Shown here in pieces: positions 8,194-16,495 of a DNA stretch of 52,103 nt. The stretch spans positions 1 to 52,103 of the forward strand of contig VXWI01000048.1 in NCBI GenBank assembly GCA_009835985.1. The letters are read 5' to 3'. Source of the DNA: Acidobacteriota bacterium (GTDB taxonomy: Bacteria > Acidobacteriota > Vicinamibacteria > Marinacidobacterales > Marinacidobacteraceae). The notes beneath the pieces are model-generated. The model saw nothing but the letters and a program-made list of their open reading frames with translations, was not told the DNA's origin and searched no databases. A program made the translations under genes and the position numbers. Numbering within the stretch: position 1 is the stretch's first letter; each line of letters starts with the position of its first letter.

Positions 8194-8484
8194 GTGGACG
8201 TGTACCGCGCGATTGCCGACCCAACCAGGCGAGCCATTCTGGATGAGCTCGTCGATCGGTCAGGTCAGTCGCTTTTCGAACTCTGCTCGCGCCTGATCAT
8301 GAAGCACGGCATCAATTCCTCACGCCAGGCGATCACCCAACACCTGGACGTCCTGGAGGCCGCCGGGCTGATTCGCACGCGGCGCGAGGGGAGGTGGAAG
8401 CTCCACTGGTTCGAGGGCGGCCCGCTGAAGGCCATCGGGGAGCGTTGGCCGATCTCAACAGATGAGAGGGAACAGGAAAAATGA
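8194..8484 (+). CDS. ArsR family winged-helix transcriptional regulator
   Basis: A 96-residue winged-helix repressor with a GTG start. The opening DVYRAIADPTRRAILDEL and the recognition helix SRQAITQHLDVLEAAGL, followed by the wing IRTRREGRWKLHW, are typical of ArsR proteins found beside SRPBCC or VOC genes. No metal-binding Cys pair is visible, so the signal is probably not arsenic or another soft metal. The gene overlaps the following VOC gene by four bases (ATGA), which implies translational coupling. It very likely binds the palindrome in its own promoter at 8127-8146. Confidence 0.9.
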   Translation: MDVYRAIADPTRRAILDELVDRSGQSLFELCSRLIMKHGINSSRQAITQHLDVLEAAGLIRTRREGRWKLHWFEGGPLKAIGERWPISTDEREQEK

Positions 8485-8876
8485 GGATTCACCTTGCCGG
8501 CGTCATGGTGGACGACCAGGAAAAGGCACTTCGTTTCTACACGGAAACGCTTGGTTTCCAGGTGAAACACAACATCCCACTGGGACGTCACGCCTGGATC
8601 ACCGTCGTATCGGAGGAAGCTCCAGAGGGGACGGAGTTGGTGCTCGAGCCCGATGAGCATCCCGCGGCCCGTCCGTTCAAGGAGGCGCTTGTGAAGGACG
8701 GCATCCCGTATACCTCCTTCGCGGTCGACGACGTCGAGGCCGAACACGAACGCCTCACCGCCAAGGGTGTGCGGTTCGTTCAGCCGCCGACGGACCTCGG
8801 GCCCGTCATTACTGCGGTGTTCGACGATACGTGCGGCAACCTGATCCAGATTCAGGAGCAAAAACCTCAACCGTAG
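8481..8876 (+). CDS. VOC (glyoxalase/bleomycin resistance) family protein
   Basis: A 131-residue vicinal-oxygen-chelate protein. It opens with a HLAGVMVDDQEKALRFYTET strand-helix pattern, has ELVLEPDEHP at the domain middle, SFAVDDVEAEHERLTAKGV in the second half and ends with DDTCGNLIQIQEQ, where the last Glu-containing strand is the usual metal site. Members include glyoxalases, dioxygenases and antibiotic-binding proteins; the role here is unknown. The ATG overlaps the ArsR stop codon, so expression is probably controlled by that repressor and its ligand. Confidence 0.9.
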   Translation: MRIHLAGVMVDDQEKALRFYTETLGFQVKHNIPLGRHAWITVVSEEAPEGTELVLEPDEHPAARPFKEALVKDGIPYTSFAVDDVEAEHERLTAKGVRFVQPPTDLGPVITAVFDDTCGNLIQIQEQKPQP

Positions 8877-8909
8877 CGATCTCGAGCATCCATCCCCGGA
8901 GGACAGCCC

Positions 8910-9305
8910 ATGCCCGCCAGCGTCACCCCCTTCCTCATGTTCGAGGGCCAGGCCGACGAGGCCATGAACTTCTACGTGAAGGTCATCCCGGACAGCGAGA
9001 TCCTGAACGTCCAGCGCCACGGCCCGGACGGCCCGGGCCCGGAAGGCTCCATCTTCGTCGCCTCCTTCTCCCTCCGCGGGCAGCCGGTGATGGTGAGCGA
9101 CAGCTACATCAGCCACGACTTCACGTTCACGCCTTCCATCTCGCTCTTCGTCACCTGCCAGAGCGAAGAGGAAGTCGCGGAACTCAGCACCGCCCTCGCC
9201 GAGGGCGGCCAGTACCTGATGCCGCTCGACAACTACGGCTTTAGCCGCCGCTTCGCGTGGGTGGTGGACCGCTTCGGCGTGTCCTGGCAGGTGAACCTGC
9301 CGTAA
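8910..9305 (+). CDS. PhnB-like VOC superfamily protein
   Basis: A 131-residue protein of the PhnB-like group of VOC proteins (often labelled 3-demethylubiquinone-9 3-methyltransferase domain). Landmarks are PFLMFEGQADEAMNFYVKVI, SDSYISHDFTFTPSISLFVTC and the ending RFGVSWQVNLP. GGAGGACAG precedes the ATG. It lies 33 bases after the VOC gene and probably belongs to the ArsR-controlled operon. The last 24 bases recur as an inverted copy before the operon promoter. Substrate unknown. Confidence 0.87.
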   Translation: MPASVTPFLMFEGQADEAMNFYVKVIPDSEILNVQRHGPDGPGPEGSIFVASFSLRGQPVMVSDSYISHDFTFTPSISLFVTCQSEEEVAELSTALAEGGQYLMPLDNYGFSRRFAWVVDRFGVSWQVNLP

Positions 9306-9349
9306 CGGCGTCGGGGGCCGTGCGCGGCGCGCCAGTTCTCCCGGTGGGG

Positions 9350-9475
9350 GGGCGCCGCGGTGCCGGTCTGGAGACCGGCGTTCCAAGCCGTTTCTGCGGT
9401 GAGGTCGAGGTGGAAGAGTCTGGGTTCGACCGCCTCTCGGCGGTCGATGCCGGCCGGAGGCCGGCGCTCCGATGC
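9350..9475. repeat. two REP-like palindromic elements
   Basis: The gap between the converging PhnB-like and acyl-CoA ligase genes holds two GC-rich palindromes: one near 9350-9390 (CCGGTCTGGAGACCGG core) and one near 9446-9475 (GCCGGCCGGAGGCCGGC core). The first is nearly identical to the copies at 48061-48103. The second abuts the ligase stop codon, where a hairpin could end its transcript. Confidence 0.7.
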
Positions 9476-9476
9476 G

Positions 9477-10967
9477 TTAGCCCTTCAGGTAGGCGTTGCG
9501 GAGGAGGGGTTTGCGGACCTTGCCGGAGGGGGTGCGGGGGATGGTGGTGACGAAGACGATCTCGCGCGGGCGCTTGTAGCGGGCGAGCCGCTCGGCGCAG
9601 TGGGCGATGAGGTCGTCGCCCGAGATCTCCGCGGCGCGGACCACGGTTGCGACCGGGGCCTCGCCCCAGCGGTCGTCGGGGACTCCGAAGACCGTGCAGT
9701 CCTCGACCGCGGGGTGGCTCGCCAGGGCCGTCTCGACCTCGGAGGGGTGGATGTTGAAGCCGCCCGAGATGATGATCTCCCGGGATCGCCCGACCAGCGT
9801 GACGTAGCCGCTTTCGTCCGCCCGCCCCAGATCGCCCGTCCAACCCCAGCCGCCGCGGAAGTAGCGCGCCGTTTCTTCCTCGTCCCCGAAGTAGCCCTCC
9901 ATCATGTAGGGCCCGCGAGTCACCAGTTCGCCCACTGTCCCTGGCGGGACCGGATTCCCGTCCCCGTCCACGATCCGGAGTTCCACCCCTTCCGCGGCGC
10001 GGCCGACGGTGCCGGGGTGCGCCTCCGTGTCCGACGGCTTGAGGATCGTCAGCGGGCCGGTTTCGGACTGGCCGTAGTGATCGGTGTAACCGCAGTGCGG
10101 CAGCGCGCCCCGGCACTCCTCGATGAGGCCGGCGGGCGTCGGCGCCCCGCCGACGCCGATGTTCTTCAGCGAGGCCAGCCGCTCCCCGTTGAAGGCCGGG
10201 GAGCGGAGGAGGTCGCGCACCTGGACCGGCACCAGGAACACCGAGGAGATCCCGTGGCGCTCGGTTGCCGCAATGAACTCCGCCGGATCCCACCTGCGGA
10301 AGATGACGGAGGTGCACCCGCGCAGGATCGCGGCCTGGTACCAGATCATCAGGCCCACGGCGTGGAACATCGGGACCACTGCCCCGACGACGTCCCGCTC
10401 CGTGACCTGATGCTCGCGGGCGGTGCTGTCCGCCGAGACGTAGCGCGCCGTGTGACTGACCACCGCTCCCTTCGGCCGGCCGGTGGTGCCGCCCGTGAAG
10501 GTCATGGCGACCGGGGCCGAGGGGTCGACCTTCAGGTCCGGCGGGCGATCGGAGACCGTGGCGAGCGCGGCTTCGAAATCCGGACTTCCGGCGACCATCA
10601 CGGTGGACACCACGCTCCGGACTTTGGCGCCGATCCGGTCCTGAACCGCCGCGTCCACGACCAGCAGCCGCGGGCGGGTGCGTTCGACGATCTCCGCGAT
10701 CTCCGCCGCTGCGTAGAGCGGCGGGATGTGGACGAGCACGCTGCCGGCCCGGGCGTTCCCGAAATGGACGACCCCGTACTCCGGACTGTTGAACAGCACG
10801 GTCGCGATCCGGTCTCCGGGGCCCACGCCCCGCGCGATCAGGAAGTTGGCCAAGCGGTTTGCCAGCCGGTCGTATTCGCCGAAGTCGAGCCGCCGGCCGT
10901 CCGCGATGATCGCCGTCTTCTCCGGGGTCCTCCCGGCGGCGAGCCGCAGGATTTCGCCTAGCTCCAA
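9477..10967 (-). CDS. acyl-CoA synthetase/AMP-dependent ligase
   Basis: A 496-residue class I adenylate-forming enzyme that would activate a carboxylic acid as acyl-AMP and usually pass it to CoA. The P-loop TFTGGTTGRPKG is near residue 155, followed by PMFHAVGL, YGQSETGPL, GWGWTGDLG, the hinge GRSREIIISGG and the C-terminal catalytic lysine in PRTPSGKVRK. The start is TTG, 10 bases after the halogenase-like gene stop, which makes it the last gene of a four-gene operon. Its substrate is not predictable; in this context it could load an aryl or fatty acid that the P450 and halogenase modify. Confidence 0.9.
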   Translation of the reverse strand: MELGEILRLAAGRTPEKTAIIADGRRLDFGEYDRLANRLANFLIARGVGPGDRIATVLFNSPEYGVVHFGNARAGSVLVHIPPLYAAAEIAEIVERTRPRLLVVDAAVQDRIGAKVRSVVSTVMVAGSPDFEAALATVSDRPPDLKVDPSAPVAMTFTGGTTGRPKGAVVSHTARYVSADSTAREHQVTERDVVGAVVPMFHAVGLMIWYQAAILRGCTSVIFRRWDPAEFIAATERHGISSVFLVPVQVRDLLRSPAFNGERLASLKNIGVGGAPTPAGLIEECRGALPHCGYTDHYGQSETGPLTILKPSDTEAHPGTVGRAAEGVELRIVDGDGNPVPPGTVGELVTRGPYMMEGYFGDEEETARYFRGGWGWTGDLGRADESGYVTLVGRSREIIISGGFNIHPSEVETALASHPAVEDCTVFGVPDDRWGEAPVATVVRAAEISGDDLIAHCAERLARYKRPREIVFVTTIPRTPSGKVRKPLLRNAYLKG

Positions 10968-10977
10968 GAGAGACTCT

Positions 10978-12225
10978 TCAGACCGCTCCGACGCTGAGGT
11001 CTTCCGGCAGCCGGGCCATCGCCTCCATGGGGCCGAAGATGCTCTCCACCCCGGAACCGAAGACGTTGCCCGACAGGATGTCGATGACTCCCTGCCGGCA
11101 TTCCGGATGCGCTTTCAGGAAGTCCGCGAAGTTGAAGTCGCGGTCGTAGAACGCGTACACCATCTTCCGGAACGCCCGCATCCCGGCGATGAACGGGTCG
11201 GCGAAGGCTCCGAGCGTAGCGCCGGATAGGTCATTGTTTGTCAGACCACCGCAGATGGCATCCGCCGCCCACTCCCCCGACCTGAGGGCGAGCAACACCC
11301 CCGTCGAGTAGATGGGATCGAGGAACGCGAACGCATCGCCGACCAGCACCCAGCCGTCCCCGGCGATGCGCTCGGAGCAGTAGGAGAAGTCCTGCACCAC
11401 CCGGACGGGGATCGCCTGCTCGGCGCCCCGGAGGCGCTCCTCGAGGGCCGGACAGTTGCGGATCTCGGCATCGAAGCGGGCCTGGGCGTCGCCCGAGCCG
11501 TCCATCAGGGTTTCGAGGTCTCCCACCACCCCGACGCTCACCACCCCGCCAGCCAGCGGGATGTACCAGAACCAGGAGTCCCGGTCCCGGGTGTGCATGA
11601 TGAGCGTCGCGCCCTCATCGATGCCGCCGTCGCGCTTCGCGCCCCGGAAGTGACTGAAAATGGACACCTTGCGGAGATGCGGCTCGGCCACCTTGAGTCC
11701 GAGCTTGCGGGCCATGAGGGCGTTCCGTCCGGTCGCGTCCACCACGACCCGCGCCGGCAGCTCGAACGCGGGGCCGTCGGCCGCCCGCGCGCGAACCCCC
11801 ACCGCCCGGTCCCCGTCGAAGAGGACGTCCTGCACCTGGATGCCCTGGTGGACTTCGACGCCCCGCTCAGCCGCGTTCTCCAGCAGAAGCGCGTCGAGTT
11901 CGCTGCGCCGCACCTGCCAGGTGGTGGACCGCTCGTGCGGGTCCGTCTCCGAAAAGTAGAAGGGCGCCGAACCGCGGCCCGACGCGCTGAAGAACTGGAC
12001 GCTGTGCTTTTTCTGGAAGTGGCTCGCCTTCAGCCGCTCCACGATGCCGAGGCGGGCGAAGGTCTCGTAGGTGTAGGGCACGAGCGACTCGCCCACCTTG
12101 AAGGGCGGCGTCTTCTCCCGCTCGAGGAGGGCCACCCGGAAGCCCCCCATGGCGACGAGCGTTGCCGCCGTGGCGCCCGCGGGGCCGCCGCCCATGACGA
12201 CGACGTCCAGGTTCTCGGACTGCAC
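10978..12225 (-). CDS. flavin-dependent halogenase-like FAD enzyme
   Basis: A 415-residue FAD protein with GGGPAG at residues 12-17 and GDAFAFLDPIYSTG at 296-309. Three flavin-halogenase marks are present: WFWYIP at 218-223 (the W-x-W-x-I-P motif), FLDPIYSTG (F-x2-P-x2-S-x-G), and a lysine pair at 72-73 in HFQKKHSVQF, where halogenases have their catalytic lysine. Such enzymes use FADH2, oxygen and chloride or bromide to halogenate an electron-rich ring. A geranylgeranyl-reductase-like oxidoreductase is the alternative, but it would not be expected to keep the W-x-W-x-I-P motif. It sits in an operon with P450, radical SAM and ligase genes. Confidence 0.82.
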   Translation of the reverse strand: MQSENLDVVVMGGGPAGATAATLVAMGGFRVALLEREKTPPFKVGESLVPYTYETFARLGIVERLKASHFQKKHSVQFFSASGRGSAPFYFSETDPHERSTTWQVRRSELDALLLENAAERGVEVHQGIQVQDVLFDGDRAVGVRARAADGPAFELPARVVVDATGRNALMARKLGLKVAEPHLRKVSIFSHFRGAKRDGGIDEGATLIMHTRDRDSWFWYIPLAGGVVSVGVVGDLETLMDGSGDAQARFDAEIRNCPALEERLRGAEQAIPVRVVQDFSYCSERIAGDGWVLVGDAFAFLDPIYSTGVLLALRSGEWAADAICGGLTNNDLSGATLGAFADPFIAGMRAFRKMVYAFYDRDFNFADFLKAHPECRQGVIDILSGNVFGSGVESIFGPMEAMARLPEDLSVGAV

Positions 12226-12264
12226 GAAGTCAGGGGAAAGACAAAAACCGCCGTCTTATTGCCA

Positions 12265-13578
12265 TCAGACGTAGGCGACGCCCCGGTTCTCCGGCTCATA
12301 GAACGCGGGGAGCAGCGAATCCACTTGCAGCAGTCCCTGAGGGGTAAGACGAATAGTGTCACTGTCGACGGTGGCCATGCGCTCGCGCTCCAGCTTGCTG
12401 AACGCGGAACCGAACTCGTCGGTCAGCTCCACCCCGAACTTGCCGCGGAAGTACGAAGGGTCGAGGTATCCGAGCTTCAGTTGCAGGATCGTCTCCCGGA
12501 TCAGGCGCTCCTTCGGAGACGTCTCGAGAGCCCTGTCGATGGGGAACGAACCCGCTTCGAGCGCCTCCAGATAGGTATCCCACGACGAGGTGTTCTGGTA
12601 ATGGACTCCGCCCAGGTGGCCGAAAGAGGACACCCCGGTCGCCATCATGTCGGCGCCACGCCATAAAGCGTCACGGTAGGTGAAACGCGCCGCCCGCCCC
12701 TTCTTCTTGACGGTGTAGGCGCTCGAAGGCTCGAACCCGGCCTTCGCGAACTCCTCGAACGCGTAGGCGTGCCAATCGCGGCGCGTCTGCCAGCTCGCAA
12801 ACAAGGGCGCGTCGCTGTCGCCGTCGAGGATCTTCTTCGCGTACACGGTGTTGTAGGGCAGTTCCATCTGGTACACGGTGACGCTGTCCGGGTCGAGATC
12901 GATCGTCTGCTGGACCGTGTCGCGCCAGAGGTCCCAGGTCTCGCCGAGCATTCCCGCGATGAGGTCCACGTTGACCTGCTGGAAATCCGCCTCGCGGATC
13001 CACGGCATGCAGCGGTAGATCTCCTTCGTGGTGTGGGCGCGGCCGTTCTCCCGCAGGATCGCGTCGTTCATGTGCTCGAGGCCGAGGCTCAGCCGGGTGA
13101 CGCCGATGTCCTTGATCGCGTGCACCTTGGCCTCGGTCAACGTGCCCGGTTCGCACTCGAAGGCGACTTCGTCGAGTTCCGACCAGGAGAAGGCGTCCTT
13201 CATCCGGACGACGAGGCCGAGGAGCTGCTTCGGGCTGATGAACGACGGGGTCCCGCCGCCGAAGTAGACGAAGTGCAGGGGCCGGCCCGCGAGGTACGGC
13301 TGGGCCGCGTAGAACTCGATCTCCCGCGCCAGCCCGTCGAGGTATCGCTCGACCTCCTTGCTGTTCTTGTCGGTATAGACCCGGAAATAGCAGAACTTGC
13401 ACCGCTTCCGGCAGAAGGGAATGTGCAGGTAGAGCCCGAGATCGGGCGGCGCCGCGCCCGGCGCCTCGCCGAGAACCTCGTAAAGGGCCGGCACCTGGTC
13501 CGGGTTCCAGCGCGAAAAGGGCGGGTAGTTGGAGACGAAGACGTTGCCGAGGTCGGACTCGGTGGCGCGCTCGGTCAT
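12265..13578 (-). CDS. HemW/HemN-like radical SAM protein
   Basis: A 437-residue radical SAM enzyme. The iron-sulfur motif is CRKRCKFC (C56, C60, C63, i.e. C-x3-C-x2-C), and GGGTPS follows at about 108-112 as in HemN and HemW. A HemN_C-like C-terminal domain is recognisable (ETSPKERLIRETILQLKLG). The fourth Cys of oxygen-independent coproporphyrinogen oxidase (HemN) is missing, as in HemW. Operon position, 74 bases after the P450 and 39 before the halogenase-like gene, argues for a tailoring reaction (for example C-methylation or cyclopropanation, known for HemN-like enzymes) or heme delivery rather than heme synthesis. The exact reaction is unknown. Confidence 0.83.
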   Translation of the reverse strand: MTERATESDLGNVFVSNYPPFSRWNPDQVPALYEVLGEAPGAAPPDLGLYLHIPFCRKRCKFCYFRVYTDKNSKEVERYLDGLAREIEFYAAQPYLAGRPLHFVYFGGGTPSFISPKQLLGLVVRMKDAFSWSELDEVAFECEPGTLTEAKVHAIKDIGVTRLSLGLEHMNDAILRENGRAHTTKEIYRCMPWIREADFQQVNVDLIAGMLGETWDLWRDTVQQTIDLDPDSVTVYQMELPYNTVYAKKILDGDSDAPLFASWQTRRDWHAYAFEEFAKAGFEPSSAYTVKKKGRAARFTYRDALWRGADMMATGVSSFGHLGGVHYQNTSSWDTYLEALEAGSFPIDRALETSPKERLIRETILQLKLGYLDPSYFRGKFGVELTDEFGSAFSKLERERMATVDSDTIRLTPQGLLQVDSLLPAFYEPENRGVAYV

Positions 13579-13652
13579 TTCTCAGGGCCCGGCGTTTACG
13601 GGACGCTCGCTGCTCGGGGGAAGGAGCCGGATTCTACCGAGCCGCGACCGGC

Positions 13653-15002
13653 TCAGCGCCGACTCAGGGTGACGGGAATTCCGTGGCGCGGCTTCAGCGT
13701 CACCACCGCCTCCGTCTCGACCGGGTGCCCGGGGACGACGCGCATCCGGAACCGCGGCACGAGCTGCGCGAGGATCAACTGGATTTCGAGCATCGCCATC
13801 CCGGCCCCGATGCAGGTGCGGGGTCCTGCCGCGAAGGGCAGGTAGGAAAAGAAATTCCTCTCCTCCGCCTGTTCCGGCGCGAACCGGTCCGGGTCGAAGC
13901 GCTCCGGGTCGGGCCAGAACTCGGGATGGCGGTGGAGCGCCCAGGTTACGATCCCGATCCAGGTCCTCGCCGGCAGCACGTAGTCGCCCAGTTCCGTCTC
14001 TTCTTCCGCCCGGCGCACGACTCCCCAGACCGGCGGATAGATGCGCATCGACTCCTGCACGACCTGCTTGAGATAGGTGAGCCGGGGGAGGTCCTCCGTC
14101 CCGGCCGGCGCGCCGTGCAGCTCGGCCTCGAGATGTTCCAGAAGCCGCGCCTCGATCCCGGGATGCGTGGCGAGCAGATAGAGCGTCCAGGTAAGCGCCA
14201 TGGCGGACGTCTCGTGCCCCGCGAGGATCAGCGTCACCGCCTCGTCCCGGATCTGCCGGTCGTCCATTCCCTCGCCGGTCTCTTCGTCGCGGGCCGCGAA
14301 GAGCCGGCCCAGGAGGTCGTCGCTGCCGTTTCCGCCCGGCCCACGCTCGCCCATGAGCCCGTAGACGATGCCGTCCAGACGCTTCATCGCCCGCTTCCAC
14401 CTGCGGTTGTAGGCCGTGGGGATCCAGGGATAGAGCGTCAGGAACGAGCGCAGGTCGGTGGAGGCCAGGTTGACGACATCCAGGATCCGGGCCATTTCGG
14501 CGGCGTGTTCCTTGATGTCGCGCCCGAAGAGCGTCTCGCCGACGATGTCGAAGGTGAGCGCGCTCATCTCCCGGTCGATCCAGACGGCGTCGGCCGGGTC
14601 CTGCCGTTCCCAGCGGGCCAGCAGGGACGAGGTGAGGGCGTTGATCGTCCGATCGAAGCGGGCCAGCCGGCGGCTCGCGAACGCCGGCTGGATCAGCCGT
14701 CGCTGCCGCACCCAGTCGGGTCCGTCGTTCGTGACCAGCCCGTTCCCCATCACCTGGCGGAGCATCCGGTAGTGGGTCGTGTTCTTGGAGAAGTGGCGGT
14801 AGTCCTGCGTCAGCACCGGGCGGATGAAGTCCGGGTGGTTGACGATGCAGATGTCAAAGAGACCGCGCCAGCGAACGAGGTCCCCGTGTTCCTGGATCAC
14901 CTCGTACATGACGGTGTGCGGGTTCCGGGCAGCCTGCCGGAGCCGGTGAAAGCGCGGCGTCGTGGGGAGGCGCGGCTCCCGCCGCCGGATCTCTGGAGAC
15001 AC
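13653..15002 (-). CDS. cytochrome P450
   Basis: A 449-residue P450 starting at GTG. The I-helix oxygen-activation motif AGHETSA is at 261-267, the K-helix ExxR is ESMR at 317-320, and the heme loop FAAGPRTCIG has the thiolate Cys at 397. The C-helix WVRQRR and overall layout resemble CYP102/CYP110/CYP4-like fatty-acid or terpene hydroxylases. No redox partner is encoded nearby. It is the first gene of the minus-strand operon; a TAGTCT box ends 11 bases before the GTG, so the message would be almost leaderless. Confidence 0.93.
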   Translation of the reverse strand: MSPEIRRREPRLPTTPRFHRLRQAARNPHTVMYEVIQEHGDLVRWRGLFDICIVNHPDFIRPVLTQDYRHFSKNTTHYRMLRQVMGNGLVTNDGPDWVRQRRLIQPAFASRRLARFDRTINALTSSLLARWERQDPADAVWIDREMSALTFDIVGETLFGRDIKEHAAEMARILDVVNLASTDLRSFLTLYPWIPTAYNRRWKRAMKRLDGIVYGLMGERGPGGNGSDDLLGRLFAARDEETGEGMDDRQIRDEAVTLILAGHETSAMALTWTLYLLATHPGIEARLLEHLEAELHGAPAGTEDLPRLTYLKQVVQESMRIYPPVWGVVRRAEEETELGDYVLPARTWIGIVTWALHRHPEFWPDPERFDPDRFAPEQAEERNFFSYLPFAAGPRTCIGAGMAMLEIQLILAQLVPRFRMRVVPGHPVETEAVVTLKPRHGIPVTLSRR

Positions 15003-15012
15003 GGGCGACTCT

Positions 15013-15019
15013 TAGACTA
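15013..15019. promoter_or_regulatory. overlapping divergent -10 boxes of P450 operon and amidohydrolase
   Basis: Only 25 bases separate the two divergent start codons. TAGACT on the plus strand (15013-15018) ends 9 bases before the amidohydrolase ATG, and TAGTCT on the minus strand (15014-15019) ends 11 bases before the P450 GTG. The boxes overlap by five bases, so RNA polymerase could serve only one direction at a time. Inferred from pattern only. Confidence 0.45.
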
Positions 15020-15027
15020 GCCGCCTC

Positions 15028-16491
15028 ATGATCGGCCCGCCGGGCGTCCGCGGCTTGCGGGCTGCCGCCTTGATTTCGGTCGTGCTGGGCGCGAGCGCGA
15101 GTCCGGCGGCCTCGCAGCCCCCAACCTGCGAGTTCACGCCGGCGGGCGATGCCGGCGGACGGATGCCCGGTTTGATCATTGGCGCCGACGCGCTGTTGCC
15201 CGCCGGGCCCCAACCCGGCCACGGCGTGCACGTCCGCTGGAACGGCGGCATCGGCAGGGTGACGGATTTCGTCGCGCTACGGGCGGCGGTTCCCGACGCC
15301 GCCGTCCTCGATTGCCGGGGCCGCGCCGTGCTCTCGCCGGGCTTCGTCAACGCCCACGAACACCCCGCCACCAGCTACGCCTTCCCCGACCCGAACCTGC
15401 ACCCGGGCTACGCCCACCGCGACGAATGGCGTCTCGGCGCCGGCGGCAAGGCGGCGCTGGCGATACCGGAGCGCTACGGCTTCGCTCCCGACAACCCGCG
15501 AACGAGCGCCGTGCTCACCGCGATGGAGTTGCGGCACCTATTGGGTGGGGCCACCACGATCGCGGGCTCGGGAGGTGCGCCCGGGGTGATCCGGAATGTC
15601 GGCCGTCAGGAGCGGCCGGGCGATCTCACCCTCTACGACGAGGAGGCGGACGTGCGGACCTTCCCGTTCTCGTTCTCGGTGGTCGAGGACCTGGCGGCCG
15701 AGTGCCGGGGCGGCCCGGTCCACACCTTCCCGCCCGGCCGTGACGACGACCTGACGTTCATGGCCTATGTCCCGCACGTCGGGGAGGGCCGGCCCACGAG
15801 TTGCGCCGCGCGGGCGGAAGTGGCCCGCTACCTGGAGCGCGTGAAGCGCAGCGACCGGCGCTATTCGCTCGTTCACGGAGTCGCCACGGACGGGGACGAC
15901 TACGCGGTGATGCGCGAGTTCGACGTGACGCTCGTCTGGTCGCCCCGGTCCAATCTCGCCCTCTACGGCGAGACGATCGACCTCCCCGCGGCGCTCGAGA
16001 GCGGCGTGCGCATCGCGCTGTCGACGGACTGGTCGCCGAGCGGGTCCTTCAACATGCGGGAGGAGGTCCGGTGCGCGCGGCGGGTGGCGGAGGCGTCCGG
16101 GGCCGAGCTGCCGGCCGAAGCGCTCTGGCGCATGGCCACCGGACGCGGCGCCTACGCGCTGGGGCTGGAAGACCGGTTCGGCGCGATCCGGCCCGGTCTC
16201 CGGGCGGACCTGATGCTGGTCCGCCACGCCGGCGGCGATCCGTACGAGACGGTGCTGACGGCGGGGGACGAGGACGTCCTGGCGATGTGGGTCGACGGCC
16301 GGCCGCTGCTGCTGTCGGCGGCGCTCGACGCGCGCCTGAGCGAGCGGGAGTGCGTGACGCTGCCCGGCGTCGCACCGCGGGTGTGCGGCGTGCTCGAGGA
16401 CCTCGACCTGTCCCCCGGAGAGTTCGGGGACCTCACGCGGGACGCGGTGCCGGTGAACGACGTCCGCCGTCAGGCCCCGTGCGAGCCGTAG
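15028..16491 (+). CDS. exported amidohydrolase family protein
   Basis: A 487-residue metal-dependent hydrolase with an N-terminal hydrophobic segment ending in small residues (VVLGASASPAAS), read as a signal peptide. The first metal site is SPGFVNAHEHP near residue 110, a later His is in SLVHG and the last Asp in LSTDWSPSG. Many family members deaminate or hydrolyse cyclic amides or guanine-like rings. The tail beyond about residue 420 is longer than in cytosolic members and contains a Cys pair, consistent with an exported location. It is divergent from the P450 operon and converges with the hydratase gene, 4 bases away. Confidence 0.82.
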   Translation: MIGPPGVRGLRAAALISVVLGASASPAASQPPTCEFTPAGDAGGRMPGLIIGADALLPAGPQPGHGVHVRWNGGIGRVTDFVALRAAVPDAAVLDCRGRAVLSPGFVNAHEHPATSYAFPDPNLHPGYAHRDEWRLGAGGKAALAIPERYGFAPDNPRTSAVLTAMELRHLLGGATTIAGSGGAPGVIRNVGRQERPGDLTLYDEEADVRTFPFSFSVVEDLAAECRGGPVHTFPPGRDDDLTFMAYVPHVGEGRPTSCAARAEVARYLERVKRSDRRYSLVHGVATDGDDYAVMREFDVTLVWSPRSNLALYGETIDLPAALESGVRIALSTDWSPSGSFNMREEVRCARRVAEASGAELPAEALWRMATGRGAYALGLEDRFGAIRPGLRADLMLVRHAGGDPYETVLTAGDEDVLAMWVDGRPLLLSAALDARLSERECVTLPGVAPRVCGVLEDLDLSPGEFGDLTRDAVPVNDVRRQAPCEP

Positions 16492-16495
16492 CGGG

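Noticed and set aside
9360-10961. Plus-strand frame opposite the acyl-CoA ligase
   Set aside because: Shadow of a well-supported ligase; the product has no recognisable fold.
12265-13578. True oxygen-independent coproporphyrinogen III oxidase (hemN)
   Set aside because: The fourth Cys after the C-x3-C-x2-C motif is missing and there are no heme genes nearby.
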